A stretch of 64,000 nucleotides of DNA from Cannabis sativa (lineage: Eukaryota > Streptophyta > Magnoliopsida > Rosales > Cannabaceae), in contig NC_083609.1 in NCBI RefSeq assembly GCF_029168945.1, forward strand, positions 24,177,501-24,241,500. Reading direction: 5' to 3'. Each line of letters starts with the position of its first letter. Position 1 is the stretch's first letter. Positions 12,062 to 24,276 of this stretch are shown here, in pieces. The notes beneath the pieces are model-generated. The model saw only the letters and a program-made list of their open reading frames with translations, did no database searches and was not told where the DNA came from. Both the position numbers and the translations under genes were made by a program.

Positions 12062-13666
12062 ATAATCTGATGATAAGTTTTGTAGAGATTTTTGATTCCA
12101 GGAAATTTGTATAAGTTAGTTGATATATATAATTAAGTTCGTGATTATAGCAGAGAATTTGTACTTAGTCTAATTAGTGATAACTACAACTTTCTTTTTT
12201 ATTATTAGTATGCTTAGTTTTCCATTTTACCTCATTTTTCTTTTTATGAAATCTATTAATCATGTGATTAATTTTACACGTCCTCACACAAAAATGGATA
12301 TTATACGTCATACATCATCTTACTTACGTCTCAATTTGAAATCCGAACGTCTTATTGTTAAACTTAATCATATATGAGCAATTATAAAATACAATTTCTA
12401 TGCATAATACTCGATAATGCAAGAGGTGAAAGTATTTATTTAAATTAGAAAATATATAATAATCAATAAAATATATCCATATATAGCCTATATTGTCTAT
12501 GTTGTCTATTATGTGAGAAATTTGACACTAAATTTCTCCAAAGTAATCAATACAAACACAAGATTAAGAGTAAATGCAAGAGAGAGAGCAAATGTATTGC
12601 GGAATCCCAAAAGTACATCTCTAGTATTAGTGGGTAATAGCCTTTAACCGACAAAAAAAAAAGATTTTGTAATAGTGAAAATGACTGCTGAAAAAAGAAT
12701 AAGGCTGCATGAATGAAGAAAAAGGAGCCTTCGGGATCACCTTTCAGAGTGGGCACAAAATTTTGTCGGCCCCATCTTTCTGCGTGCCTAATGCCTCAAA
12801 TGGCACGAAGTGGTAGAACGGTGAGGTCGACTTTTTGTTGTGCTGAAATTCTGTTTGGAAAAATTCCCACCTAACTCCAATGGTGCATTTTCGGCAAAAA
12901 TAAACCTAGGAACAATATTTTACGTGCCTAAAATGGCCATGTCGTGCCAAAGCCACATTTTAATTAAAAAAAATAGGCACAACTTCCTCTGTGTTGATCC
13001 TAAATTCCTAATCTATGGGCATGACATGTTGTCAGCCCAAAGTACGTGCTTTGTGTCTAGACTGAATTATATATGTATTTTATAAAATAATTATATATAT
13101 ATATATATATCATTTTCTTGGATAGAAATAATATTATATTCATGGGTCATGTATTGAAGAAAGATGGTGTGAAAAAGAGTAAAAAGAATGTAATTGAATT
13201 TTTTTTTGAAGGATGATGCATAATTTAAGCCTTTATTTAATAATAATAATAAGGATTTATTCCTCTATTAAATTGTGCCTCCTAAATATTTTAGGACATT
13301 TAAAATTCTCTTCAAATTATTGAAATTGGAGGGCACAATTTGATAGATGTTACAATTTAAGAGATAATTTGGTACATGTTAAAATTTAAGGGGTAATTTG
13401 GTAAATGTTAAAATTTAAGGGGTAATTTGGTAGATGTCAAAGTTTAGGATACGATTTGATACATAGACAATCGCCATGTTAAGCGTCTGCTAATAAAATT
13501 GAACGAATTTGGTAAAAATCCTTAAATCTAATAATAAAAATTAGTTGTCAAAAAATTTTAATATACATGGGAAAAATATGCTAATTAACCTTAAAAAAAA
13601 GGGGTAAAATCTAGGAGTGCTGAGGAGGTGATAGCGCCTCTCATAAAGTATAGTATATATATACGT
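12062..13666. other. 3' flank of RING copy 1
   Basis: No credible gene. 12062 to about 13252 is the right part of the duplicated segment and matches 47677-48530 plus about 57370-57566, where it is split by the MULE. From 13253 the similarity stops. The tandem repeat at 13349-13464 follows, then AT-rich sequence up to the gypsy LTR. Confidence 0.65.
13349..13464. repeat. 29-bp tandem repeat, four units
   Basis: Units start at 13349, 13378, 13407 and 13436 with the pattern GTTAAAATTTAAGGGGTAAT plus TTGGTANAT. The middle two units differ at one base. A truncated unit precedes them at 13328-13348. Confidence 0.8.
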
Positions 13667-13719
13667 TGTGAAAATTCGGTTTTGACCGAGTAAAAATGTT
13701 TTACGCACATATAGTAATA

Positions 13720-13757
<38 letters not shown>

Positions 13758-15749
13758 TATAATATAATAAATAAATAAATAAATAAACAAATATATATAA
13801 TATAAATAACTTTTTTCTCCATCACTGGTATATGAGCACTCTCTCTCTTTCTCTTTCTCTCTCTTCAAGCTTCAAAGAAGCCATAACCACCATCACCACC
13901 GCTCTCCGACGACCCATCTCTGGCCACCGCCCGGCCCCACGCGCCAGACCAATCGAAAGCCCAAGTGCAAGCAACCTCACCCCCAAGCGGTGCTGCTTCT
14001 TTCATCGCCGTTAGCTTGGGATCGCAAGTCAAAGTTTGGGGTTTAAACTTTGAACAGATTTTTCGGTCACCTTCGGTGTCCATTTGACGAGCCGTCTTCA
14101 CCACTAAACCCAGCGCGTCAAGGAGAACAACCTACACTAAGCTATCTTGCCCAACTCTCTACTTTTTCAGGTGACATTTTTGTAGCTCTGCCCCTTTCCG
14201 GTCGGCGACATCGTGTACTATTTTGACAAACAGTTGGTGTGGGTGTGATCTACTCGTCGAGGTGGTCGTTTTGATATACACTACCCCTATTTTTGGCGAT
14301 GTTTTCAGTACACCAATTTTTACCGCCACCGATTGTTAATATGCACCGTTTAGGTGAGGCTTCAGAACCCCAAATTTTAAATATAGTCATATTATATGTC
14401 GTTGGACTCGATTTTGAATGTAGAATGCAATGATGATGATTATTTAGCCATTTGATGGTATAGGTGTGAGTAATATCTAAGATTAGACTAAACAATTGGA
14501 GCTCGGGACTTGAGAGCTAAGATCGTCTTTTGGACCAAAGTTTAACGACTTGGGAGAGGTAGAGACTCAACTTGATTATTGGACTTAATTTTTATAAGTG
14601 TTGCATAACATTAGACATATTCTAATTTTTTATGATTTGCAAATTGTTTGAAAAATTGAAAACTTAATCTGCATATTTTTCTGGACTGTCCTGGGACACT
14701 GAGTGCCAAATATATTTTTGTGTACAAATATTTATGCAGGTGATGATTTTTGAGTTTATTCAAAATACAGCCGTTATACTGCCAGATTTTCTATAAAATA
14801 AAAATGAATATGTTCTTTTGTTATGCTTATTATTTGCCTGCTTTGGTTATACTGATGAGAGCCATGTTGATCATGTTCAGTGCATATTGTTGTTTCACAA
14901 CCTAATCTCTGTGTCATCATAGGTAGATCAGGTGTGCACTCACCTGTAGGTGAAAGACCTAGAATCTGTACAGAGAGTGAATTAAATCTGACCCCTGGTA
15001 TTATGGTGGATATCAGATGTGACTACCTGGTTTTGGATGTTGTTTTCTATGATTGGTATTGAGAGCTAAGGGTCTAGTGGACGGTGTGATATGCATTTGA
15101 TGCTTGACTTTATGATTCTTTGTGGTCTCTTTATTTTGTTTATACATTTGATACTAGTGATGAAATATTTTATTTTTACCAAGCTAACCATGCAGGAATT
15201 TTATTAAACCAAGAGTCCTTTGATATTAGTTATTTTCCTACTGAGCTTTATAAGCTCACCCCCCTATTTTCTACCCTTCCAGGAACTCAGCTTGATGCTA
15301 GCGGATGATGATGGTACTGTTGAGAAAGACAGTCGTTATTAGTTTAGTCTTATTCTACTCTCTAATCTTCCAATGAAACTGGTTTGTATTTAAGCTGAAA
15401 TGGATGGTCTCGATGACTTAAATTAGCTATGTACTAGTTAGAAATGAGGAATGATGGATGCTAGATATTATTTTGGTATTTTATTGACTTATTAAATCAA
15501 TCTATTCGGTGATTACATAACTCTGGTGATATTATTGTTCTTTTATATTGATGAGTGGTCCTGATTTTGTTACTAATATTTTCTTGTTAATATAGGAGTT
15601 AATCCATTACTTTTAAATTATTATTTTGTGATATAAATAAAAGGATCATTTATAAGCTTTATCTTCCTACAAAGGTCAAAGTGTGACCTTTGACCATCCA
15701 AGTTATAGATATTACATATCTACCACGGCTTAGGGCTCGGATCGTGACA
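13667..15749 (+). repeat. 5' LTR of a Ty3/gypsy element
   Basis: The right edge ATCGTGACA at 15749 is followed six bases later by an initiator-Met primer-binding site, fixing the LTR end. The left edge is placed at TGTGAAAATTCGG (13667) by its TG start; this is approximate. The LTR contains a TAA microsatellite (about 13720-13755) and a locally GC-rich stretch at 13880-14100 that opens short frames in both directions but resembles no protein I know. No matching 3' LTR is present in the window. Confidence 0.65.
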
Positions 15750-15755
15750 GAAAAA

Positions 15756-15773
15756 TGGTATCAAAGTACTGGG
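15756..15773 (+). promoter_or_regulatory. Primer-binding site (initiator Met tRNA type)
   Basis: TGGTATCAAAGTACTGGG resembles the common TGGTATCAGAGC primer site with a mismatch at position 9. It lies 6 bp after the LTR end. Confidence 0.75.
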
Positions 15774-16070
15774 TTTAATTACCTCGGAGTGTGTCACCAA
15801 ATAGTTTAGATTTATTTTAAATAATAATAGTAATAAGTATCTTGATATTTATATGTATAAGGCATATTTATATTATTAGCATCCAAACCTCACTAACTGA
15901 TTAGCTTCTGGTTCTTAGATCTAAGAAAATACCTCCAAAAGGAAGGAAGACAAGGAGAACGGTTGGAGAAGACGTCCCTCAAGCTAATGTCCAACCTCAA
16001 CAAGCTGAATTCCTTATGAACGCCCTTCTCGAGGCCTTAAGAGTAGTTCTCACTCATTAGATGGATCCTG

Positions 16071-17982
16071 TGTTGGGAATTATTTTACCAGGATCTTAGA
16101 TATACTCACAAGTATGTTGTTTAAACATCCTAAATATGAACTTTCTAAAACGATAAAATAAACACATATAAAGTTAAGAAAACCTTACATTGATGCAGTG
16201 GAATTAATGTCTCCTTCCACTCAGATCTCTAACCCTTGATTCCTTTCTGTAGCAGAGTATAATCAAGATCTGAGCCCGAATGTCCTTCTTCTTCAAGTTT
16301 TGATCCTTCACAGTCTTCCAATCTATGATTGAGTTACTGCTTGCTGTGTGTGGGCACTTACTCTTTCACTAGGGTCACGAAAAAGATGAAGGCAAAAGAG
16401 AGAGAGGTATTTCGGCCAAGGTAGAAAGTGGGAAGGCTCAGTTTTCTGAAGAGAGAAATTTCCGTCAGAAAAATGATCTGAAAACTTGTTAAAGCATGTG
16501 TTGTGACTGAGCCATCACTTTCTATTTATAGGCAACTACTAGGTTTAGGTTAGGATTTATTTGGCATTAAAATAATAAAAATATTAATTTGAAAAACAAC
16601 ATCTAAGTGGCCGGCCAAGGTGTATAAATGGGCCTCACTTAATTTTGCAATTTTATCAAATTTTATCTCTATTTTCTCAAAAATGCCAATTTTCCAATTC
16701 TAACCTTTTAAATGCCAAAACTAATTATTTAATAACTAAAATAGATTATTAAATAATATTGTCATTTAATTTAATTATTAATTAGACATATAAAGTCCAT
16801 TAATAAATAAATAAACCTAGAAAACTCTTTTCCTTACAATTTCACCCCTGAATAGTGAAAATTCATAAAATTAGACATAGTCTAACTTTAGAATTATAAT
16901 TGACCAATCACGAATCAATTAATGAGTCTTACAAGCAGAATGTTCTCAACTAGAATGGGGACCATGGATCTATATGCTGAGTTTCCAATAAGTGAACCAA
17001 ATTTACCAAGTAAATTCCTACTTATTAATTCTTCGTTGAATCCACTCTTAGAACTTAGAATTGCACTCTCAGACTTATATAGAGCATATTGTATGTTTCA
17101 CGATACCAATATACTATCTCATTTAACCATTGTTATAATCTTATTGTGATTTAAAGATCCTCTATATAGATGATTTACATCGAGATGGGATTTCTTTACC
17201 GTTCTCACCCCTCAATGTATTTTGCCCCTTAAAACACTTAGCTACCTGTAAATGGTGTTTAGTGATCTAATAATTAGTCAGTTAAACAAGAGCTCATCCA
17301 TTTACTTCTATTTGCTAAGCTCGAAGGGAATCATCACTTAACTTCTATACACCAGTAGAAGCTATAGATTCCATATTTATGTTCAGCACTCCCACTCAAT
17401 CATACTATCATGTTCCCAAAATATACGTATCACCCTGACCCAAAAGTAGGCTTAACTAATAAATCAAAGAACATGAATAGCACTCCTGAGTTGAGCCCAA
17501 GCATATCAGGATTTAGATTCTCTTAATCTTAAGATCAACTACTGATATTGACTTGGAAAGATATGTATAACGGTAAGTTTGTAATATCTTAACTTAGTTG
17601 CAATATCGGTCCAGTCCAATGTATACTCCATACATTCGAAACTAGTATACTTTACTAATGTCCTGGAAAGAACATAACACTTACTCCAAGTGTAAGTACA
17701 CATCATCGCTGATTATCACATTAGTGTAAATCCAATAACACTGATGAAACAGGGACCATAACTTTTGATTCATATGATCACAATCACATTCCACTGTGTT
17801 GACGATACTGTAATTGTGAATAAACATATGATCTGGATTTAACTGATTTTGTGTGTATGAATGTAATAAACATATTAAACCATTAGCATGTAAAATTCAC
17901 GCAAACATCAATCACTTCAAATTTCTTATATTGATAACTAATCAGATTGTAAAGAGTTTTATTTAGGGCATAAAATCTAACA
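16071..17982 (-). repeat. Left LTR (3' LTR) of the gag-only copia element
   Basis: 1912 bp, starts TGTTGGGAATT and ends ATCTAACA. The short open frame at 16922-17149 has a counterpart in the other LTR and matches nothing I recognise. Confidence 0.9.
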
Positions 17983-19617
17983 AACTCCCACTTGCACTAA
18001 TATAAAACAAACTGTGCAAATAGGTCAATCTGATGTCTTGATCTTCAGATCAAGTGTAGTATATTTGAATCCACCCAAACTTCTGGAAACTAGTTCATAA
18101 ATACACTTATGAAACATCCTTTACTATATGCTTTACTTATCAAGGGATACTGAAATCTTTACTGTTTTAAAAAGTACATCTGAATTAACAGAAGACATAT
18201 CTCTCATATTTTAAAATATGTAATTGAGATAATACAGTGTAGACTTTTCTTCAGTGATATAACTTTCTGGTATTTTCGAATAGACCAAGTTATAGTTCTT
18301 CTCTGGTAGAGCTTGAATTGTTATACAATAATTCCTCCACCCCCAAAGTAAGCACCATCTCATATAAATCGAAATTAGATGGTGAGATACAAAGACAACT
18401 GATACACAGTTCATTAATATCTGACATATAGATCACTTTCATAGATCCTTCTTGAATATCTTCTAATGTTCCCTATTTGATTACATCTCAGATAGCTCCC
18501 ACTCAATAGCAGATGTCTGGTTAACCTCTGATTGTTTGGAGAGTTACCTAGTTGTGACTTTTGTATTAGTCTGAAACTTTAAGTTAAGACTAAGTCATCA
18601 ACATAGCATACTAGTATTTGAAGTGAAAAATACATGCCAGAGATAAAGTAATCAAAATTAAGATACCATCAAATTTTATGAGGATTAAGAATTCTTGGTT
18701 CAAGTCATTCGAATGGACTGAACTAGAGTTCTTTATCTTATTCTCATAATTCTGATAAGCTATACCTATCCATGTGAATGGTTAGATTTGCTTTTCAGTA
18801 GTGTTCTTAAGTACCTATCACAATTATCAACCTAATGAAGATGGGTATAGAACTTTAAAATTCTCCCACTCAATTAAGGTAGCGTGAAACTTTAACAAAG
18901 AACTTTCAAAGGTATCAAACTTTTACTTACCACAGTAAAAAACGAAATGGAACATACAATCAAGATCAAGAATTTATATTGACAATAGCTGACTCATTAT
19001 ATTACTTCTATGTTTAAACAAGATATGTGTTTCATAGGGAATTGTGGAATAGACTCCACCCCTAAGAATATACATATAGGGTACTATGGATAACCTCCAC
19101 TCCTAAGTATATAGAGATTATGATCCACCCCTAAAGGTTGTAAAGATCATGATTCTCTTAGTGTGATAGAGTTTATGTGGAGTTGAATACTATCCAGAGT
19201 TCATTAGATATAAAAGATCGTTGAACTGCATAGTTTTCTTAACATTTCTCCACCCCTATCAGATTATAAGATCCTTTTGTTAAACAAATTCTTAATAATT
19301 GTATGAGAATGAAACAATTATTGATAAACATAGAAATAATTTCTAGTGTTTATATAATATAACTCTATGAAGAGTTGAAAATATTATAGAATTTGCATCA
19401 ATAATAAAAACACTTACACATACAAACATACAAATATAATGTGGTAATAATTGATGAAGATAAAATAAATGAAGCTCAATCTCATAATTTGCAATGGTGA
19501 TTTCGAAAATTATAAACTTTATTGATAAAAAAAATTGCAACAATATGAGAGAAACAGGGATAAATATCCTTGACTAAAATTTGAAATCCAAATTGTTTTT
19601 AAACTAAAACAATTAAT
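17983..19617. other. Non-coding interior between gag and the 3' LTR
   Basis: 1.6 kb in the position where pol would normally lie. I see no pol motif on either strand, only AT-rich sequence with repeated CTCCCACTCAA and CCACCCCTAA words. Confidence 0.6.
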
Positions 19618-20601
19618 TCAAAAATATTGAAGAGCTTCATCTTCATCTGGACGATTTACCCTTGGCCTAGAAGAAGAAAACAAATAAACAAAGTTTAGTC
19701 CAGAATCATAAATCCAATTGGATAATAATTCACTAAACTCTTTAAGTTTATTTATGGAAATACCTTGTTTCTTTGCAAGAAGTTTAGGACACTGGGGTTT
19801 CCAATGACCTTTCTCATTGCAGTAGAAACACTTTCCTTTAAGTGTAGCATCACCAGAAGGAGCAGCCTTTTTCATGGCTTTTGTTCGGTTCTTGGTGTTC
19901 TTCCACTTCTTCTTCGATTTGGGCTTTGAAGCAGAGGCAATATTTGCTTCAGGTTTCATCGTCCCATTACCATTACCAGGATTGTGAGGTTTACTCCCTT
20001 TCTTCTTGGGTCCTCCAATCAAATTTTCATAAGTTTGAAGGTCATTGACTAATTCATGAAAGTCAATTTCCTTCTTATTCATGACATAATTTGATGTGTA
20101 TGGTAGAAATGCTGGAGTCAGGCTATTCAAGATAAGACTAACTTGAGTAGCACTGTCCATTTCAGCACCATGATCCTGGGCTTCTTGGAAATAACTGGAC
20201 ATGAGGAGAACATGATCACGCACGTTTTGATGAGGTTCCATCTGTGCATTAATGTACTTCTTAGTCGCGTCAAAGCGTGACTGAAGTGATGCCTTACCGA
20301 ATAGCTCATTTAACTTCGTCATAACTTCAGCAGCCTTCTCAGTTTTATAAAACCGAGTTTTGAGGGTGTCAACCATGCTAGAAAGCATAAAGTATAGAGC
20401 TTTGTCATTTGCTTTCTGCCAACGCTCATACTTTTCTTTCACAGCTTTGGATGCATTATCCCCAGGCACTTCAGGTGACAGCTTAGTTAAAACAAACAAG
20501 GCACTTTCTCCTATGAGAGCAATATTAATGTTCTCATTCCATTTATTAAAGTTAGATCCATTCAGCTTATTTTCAGTCAACAGTGATAACATGGGATTCA
20601 T
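19618..20601 (-). CDS. Copia-type Gag with zinc knuckle, open reading frame
   Basis: 327 aa, intact. Gag proteins of this type assemble the cytoplasmic particle that packages element RNA. The start is the Met of MNPMLSLLTENKLNGSNF, the usual N-terminus of the copia gag (UBN2) family. Residues 1-195 form the helical gag domain. Residues 197-250 are Lys/Gly-rich. A CCHC zinc knuckle is at C258, C261, H266, C271. Residues 296-301 (WIYDSG) look like the first residues of the copia protease active site, after which the frame runs into unrelated sequence and stops. This suggests pol was deleted from the protease start onward. An unbroken gag in an element without pol implies selection for packaging or a very recent deletion. 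Confidence 0.88.
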   Translation of the reverse strand: MNPMLSLLTENKLNGSNFNKWNENINIALIGESALFVLTKLSPEVPGDNASKAVKEKYERWQKANDKALYFMLSSMVDTLKTRFYKTEKAAEVMTKLNELFGKASLQSRFDATKKYINAQMEPHQNVRDHVLLMSSYFQEAQDHGAEMDSATQVSLILNSLTPAFLPYTSNYVMNKKEIDFHELVNDLQTYENLIGGPKKKGSKPHNPGNGNGTMKPEANIASASKPKSKKKWKNTKNRTKAMKKAAPSGDATLKGKCFYCNEKGHWKPQCPKLLAKKQGISINKLKEFSELLSNWIYDSGLNFVYLFSSSRPRVNRPDEDEALQYF

Positions 20602-23600
20602 TTTGACAAAACAGGATACTACAAAATAATAGAAATCAACAAATAGAAATTAAATAATGGTTTAACACACAAAATCAATTCAGAAATTATAAGCACATAG
20701 CAAGTAGGAATGATATGAGAAAATACTTAAAAAATTCAATCCTAAATAATTTCCAAGGTTTTCAACAAAGTGATATCAGTGTCCCGTTTGGGCGAGAGTC
20801 AAAGCTACCATCCATTGAATAGAGTTGTCAGCTCATCTAAAATGTTAAACATTCTAGCAACCTTTTATTCGATCAAGATCAGAATCCAGCGTTGTCCCGT
20901 TTAGGCGAGAGTCAAGGCTATTCTATCTCATGAGCTTCTACCATTGTTTCGCAATTTGCAAGTCAAATATGGTCGCCACCATTAGGGTGATCTATACCAT
21001 ATAAAACACTTACAAACCACTTATCATGCGAGATTAAACGGTGCGAACTTGTTAATGAACGTTCCTCCATTAGGGAGGATTACTCACTAAAACAAACGCG
21101 GTGTAAAACCCACAATGGAGATCGAATATCTTAATAATAATAAAGCTCATTGTTTAAAATGTATTTTCTTTATTATTCTAATAAATAAATCTCATTAAAT
21201 TCTAAATTAAGAATTAAAATTTAAAAATAAGAATTTAATATAATATTTATAAAATTATACTTAGATGGTGATTGAAATAAAATTAATTATTTCCATCTTA
21301 GTAATAATCTAAAATATAAATATTAAGGAAATTAATTTAAGTTGAATTAAATAAATAATTAGCAACTTAAAAATTTCCTTTGAGAATATATTTATTGGGT
21401 TCGAAAATTTAAAGTATATAAAAATATACAATTTTCGAAAAATAATAAAAAGAAATACTTCAAGCAAAAATATCATCTATCTAGATTTTCTTTTGACTAG
21501 TTAATTCAATTTCTAATAATATATATATATATATTTTAAATTCATTTATTTTAAATTAATCAATTAAATGAAAAAATCATTGACTTGAGTTGGTCCAAGA
21601 ATTAATTAAAATAAATAATTAATTTACAACTCAATCTATTTTTCAAAAAAAATTCGAAAATATTGCATAATTAAAATGCAAATTTCGAAATTGATTAATA
21701 AAATAAAGAAAAATATATATATATATATATATTGAAAATTATTTAAGTTGAAAAATTAGATTTCAACCTAAAAATAATTTTCTATTTAATTAAGTGTCAT
21801 GAAAAAATCAATAAATATTTAAGTATCATGATGAAAATCAACTTAGATATTTAGATTTTTCAAGTTAATTAAATGTATTAAATTCAAGAAATAATAATTA
21901 AGTGTAGGGAAGGCTTAATTATTAATTTCTATTTAATACTAGGAAAAATATACTTAATAAAATTGTACCAAAATTAATTATTTAAATAATTAATTTCACA
22001 AAGTATGATTTTCCTATTTAAATATTAGAAATAATAAGTAGTCTAGAAATTACTATCTAGAAAATATCTTATTTGACTAAGTAACTTTTCAAAAAATTTG
22101 AAAAATATCTAATTTAAGTTATATAGAAAAAATCTAAAACTTAAATAATTTCAAATTTAGATTTAATTAAATATCAAAAATTAAGTTGTAACCACTTAAT
22201 TTGAAGATATCTTTTTAAAGTTAATATGTGAAAAGATATTAACCAAAAAATATCTAAGATATTCCATTTCAAGTTAATATTTGAAAAGATATTAACTTAA
22301 AAAATATCTTAAGAATCTTTAATAACTAATGCCTAAGATTCCTCAACTTGATTTAAAATTTAAATCAAATATTCAAATTTAAGTTAGATAAGAAAAATCA
22401 GTTGATACAACTAATTTATAACTTAAATATGAATATTTAATTAAATAAGCTCCAGAAAGAATCTTAGTTAGTTAAAATTCTATATTTAATTAAATATAAG
22501 AAAAATACAAATAGTTTGTCTAGAAATAATATCTAAACTAAAAGTGTTTTTCTTAAAATTAACTTTAAAATATTAAAATGAAAATAAATTTTCATATATT
22601 TTAAAAGTTAATTATGTTGCTAATTCAATTTTATTAGGTCAAACTAATATAATTAACCTAGTACAGTTATTCAAATCAGGCAAATGGGCCTTCACAATTG
22701 GGGTAATTCATGTGAGGGGGTGCTGGGTTCAGTATGTCGTACCCACTTCTATGGCTCCCAACTCTCACACAAGGCCCAAAAGAGAGGAATTTAACCTTAA
22801 AATGAATGACTGTTATTAATTGAATAGGTCCATTAACTAAATGGACCTAAATAAAATCTATCATGGTGTGACATTTTATTTAGCAACAACCTATATGCAT
22901 CTATATAATAAAATAAACATATAGGCTCACACAGGCACACACTTGGATGGGTCCTATCATGTTGCTAGGTCATACACAGATGAAAGAAGATTGTAAAATT
23001 TACCTGTTACAAATTATTAACTTGACCAAGGGAGCCATCAGATCATTAGATCTGGCAAAAGGTAACCATGGCTATTTGCAATCAAGTAATAATAGGTTTT
23101 AAAAAACTTACACACAAGTTTAAACCATATACTCCTGCAACAAGGTTAGCTGGATAGTTGGAAGTAGGATTTATTTAATTTTAAATAAATAATTTCGAAA
23201 AATAAATAATTAAAAATATTTTAATTTTCGAAAAATAAAATAAAATAAAAAAAATATTTTAATTTCGGAAATAAAAAAAATTTAAATTTCGAAATTTAAA
23301 AAAAAATATTTAAAATTAAACCTACTTTTGAAAAATTAGGTTTCAACCAACCTAAATATCATTTCAAAATTTGCTAACTACTTTTAAAAAATTAAATGTT
23401 ATTTTAAAAATAAAATTAAATAAAAATTAGAAAATATAAATAAAATATCTTTTCAGATTTTAAATTTAATTTAATTAAATAAAATAACAAAATTTAAAAG
23501 TTAGCAAAATATCTTACATCTATTTAAAATTACATGATTATAAATATCTTATTTAAATAAGGTCAAAATATCTAAAAAGATTTAATTTAAAAAAAAATCT

Positions 23601-24276
23601 TAAAAGATAAGATATAATTAAAAATATCTTAAAATATCTTAAAAGATAAGATATTTTAAAATATCTTAAAAGATTTTATAAATATCTTACAAAATCTGAC
23701 CTTAAATTTAAAAAAAAGATATAATCAAATTTAAAAATAAGATAGATATTTAAGCAAGAAGATAAATACTAATTCTATTCGAATTCAAATTACACTAATA
23801 TCTTGAATTAAAATTAAAAAAAATTAAATTAATTCAAAATGATAATTAGAATTGAATTAGGAATAATAATAGTATATATACAAAACCATACAAAAAATCG
23901 GAAGTTAATTCCATGAAAAAGTATGAAAAATCGAAGAAAAAAGAAAAAATTCGAAACTGTACGGACAATTCTGCGATCGCAGGAAAATATCAGCGCAGCC
24001 CCGATTTTGTCAAATCTTCAAAAAATCATAACTAATTCAAATAAAATCCAAATTAAGTTCTGTAAAAGGCTAACTTGCTTAATTTTTTCCATACTATCCA
24101 ATAAAAATAATTCCAGAAACGAAATCACAATTATTTTTCACGAAAATTTCACAAACATCAATCAATCATCAAATAACACTCAATACAACATGATACCATC
24201 CAAAGAACATACAAACAATCGTTTTAAAGTCCAAATTACATGTAAGTAAATCAATTACCATGGCTCTGAGGCCAGT
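20602..24276. other. Long AT-rich leader of the gag-only element
   Basis: 3.7 kb between the 5' LTR (right side, minus element) and gag. No protein-coding signal. It has two copies of a phrase around GTCCCGTTTGGGCGAGAGTC (20781 and 20894) and a very A-rich stretch at 21200-23900 with repeated AAGATATTTT and TTCGAAAA words. Confidence 0.6.
24262..24274 (-). promoter_or_regulatory. Primer-binding site of the gag-only element
   Basis: On the minus strand TGGCCTCAGAGCC, 2 bp after the 5' LTR end. It differs from the usual initiator-Met site TGGTATCAGAGCC at two positions. Confidence 0.65.

Noticed and set aside
13612..13665. Weak resemblance to the RING promoter (GAGGTGAT and CTCTCATAA words)
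   Set aside because: Too short and gapped to support a third copy of the promoter.
13832..14104. Overlapping GC-rich open frames on both strands
   Set aside because: They lie in the gypsy LTR, have low-complexity translations (Leu/Ser runs, Pro/Arg-rich) and no domain; LTR leader sequence explains them.
16922..17149. 75-codon open frame repeated at 25128-25355
   Set aside because: The duplication is only the two LTRs of one element; no domain.
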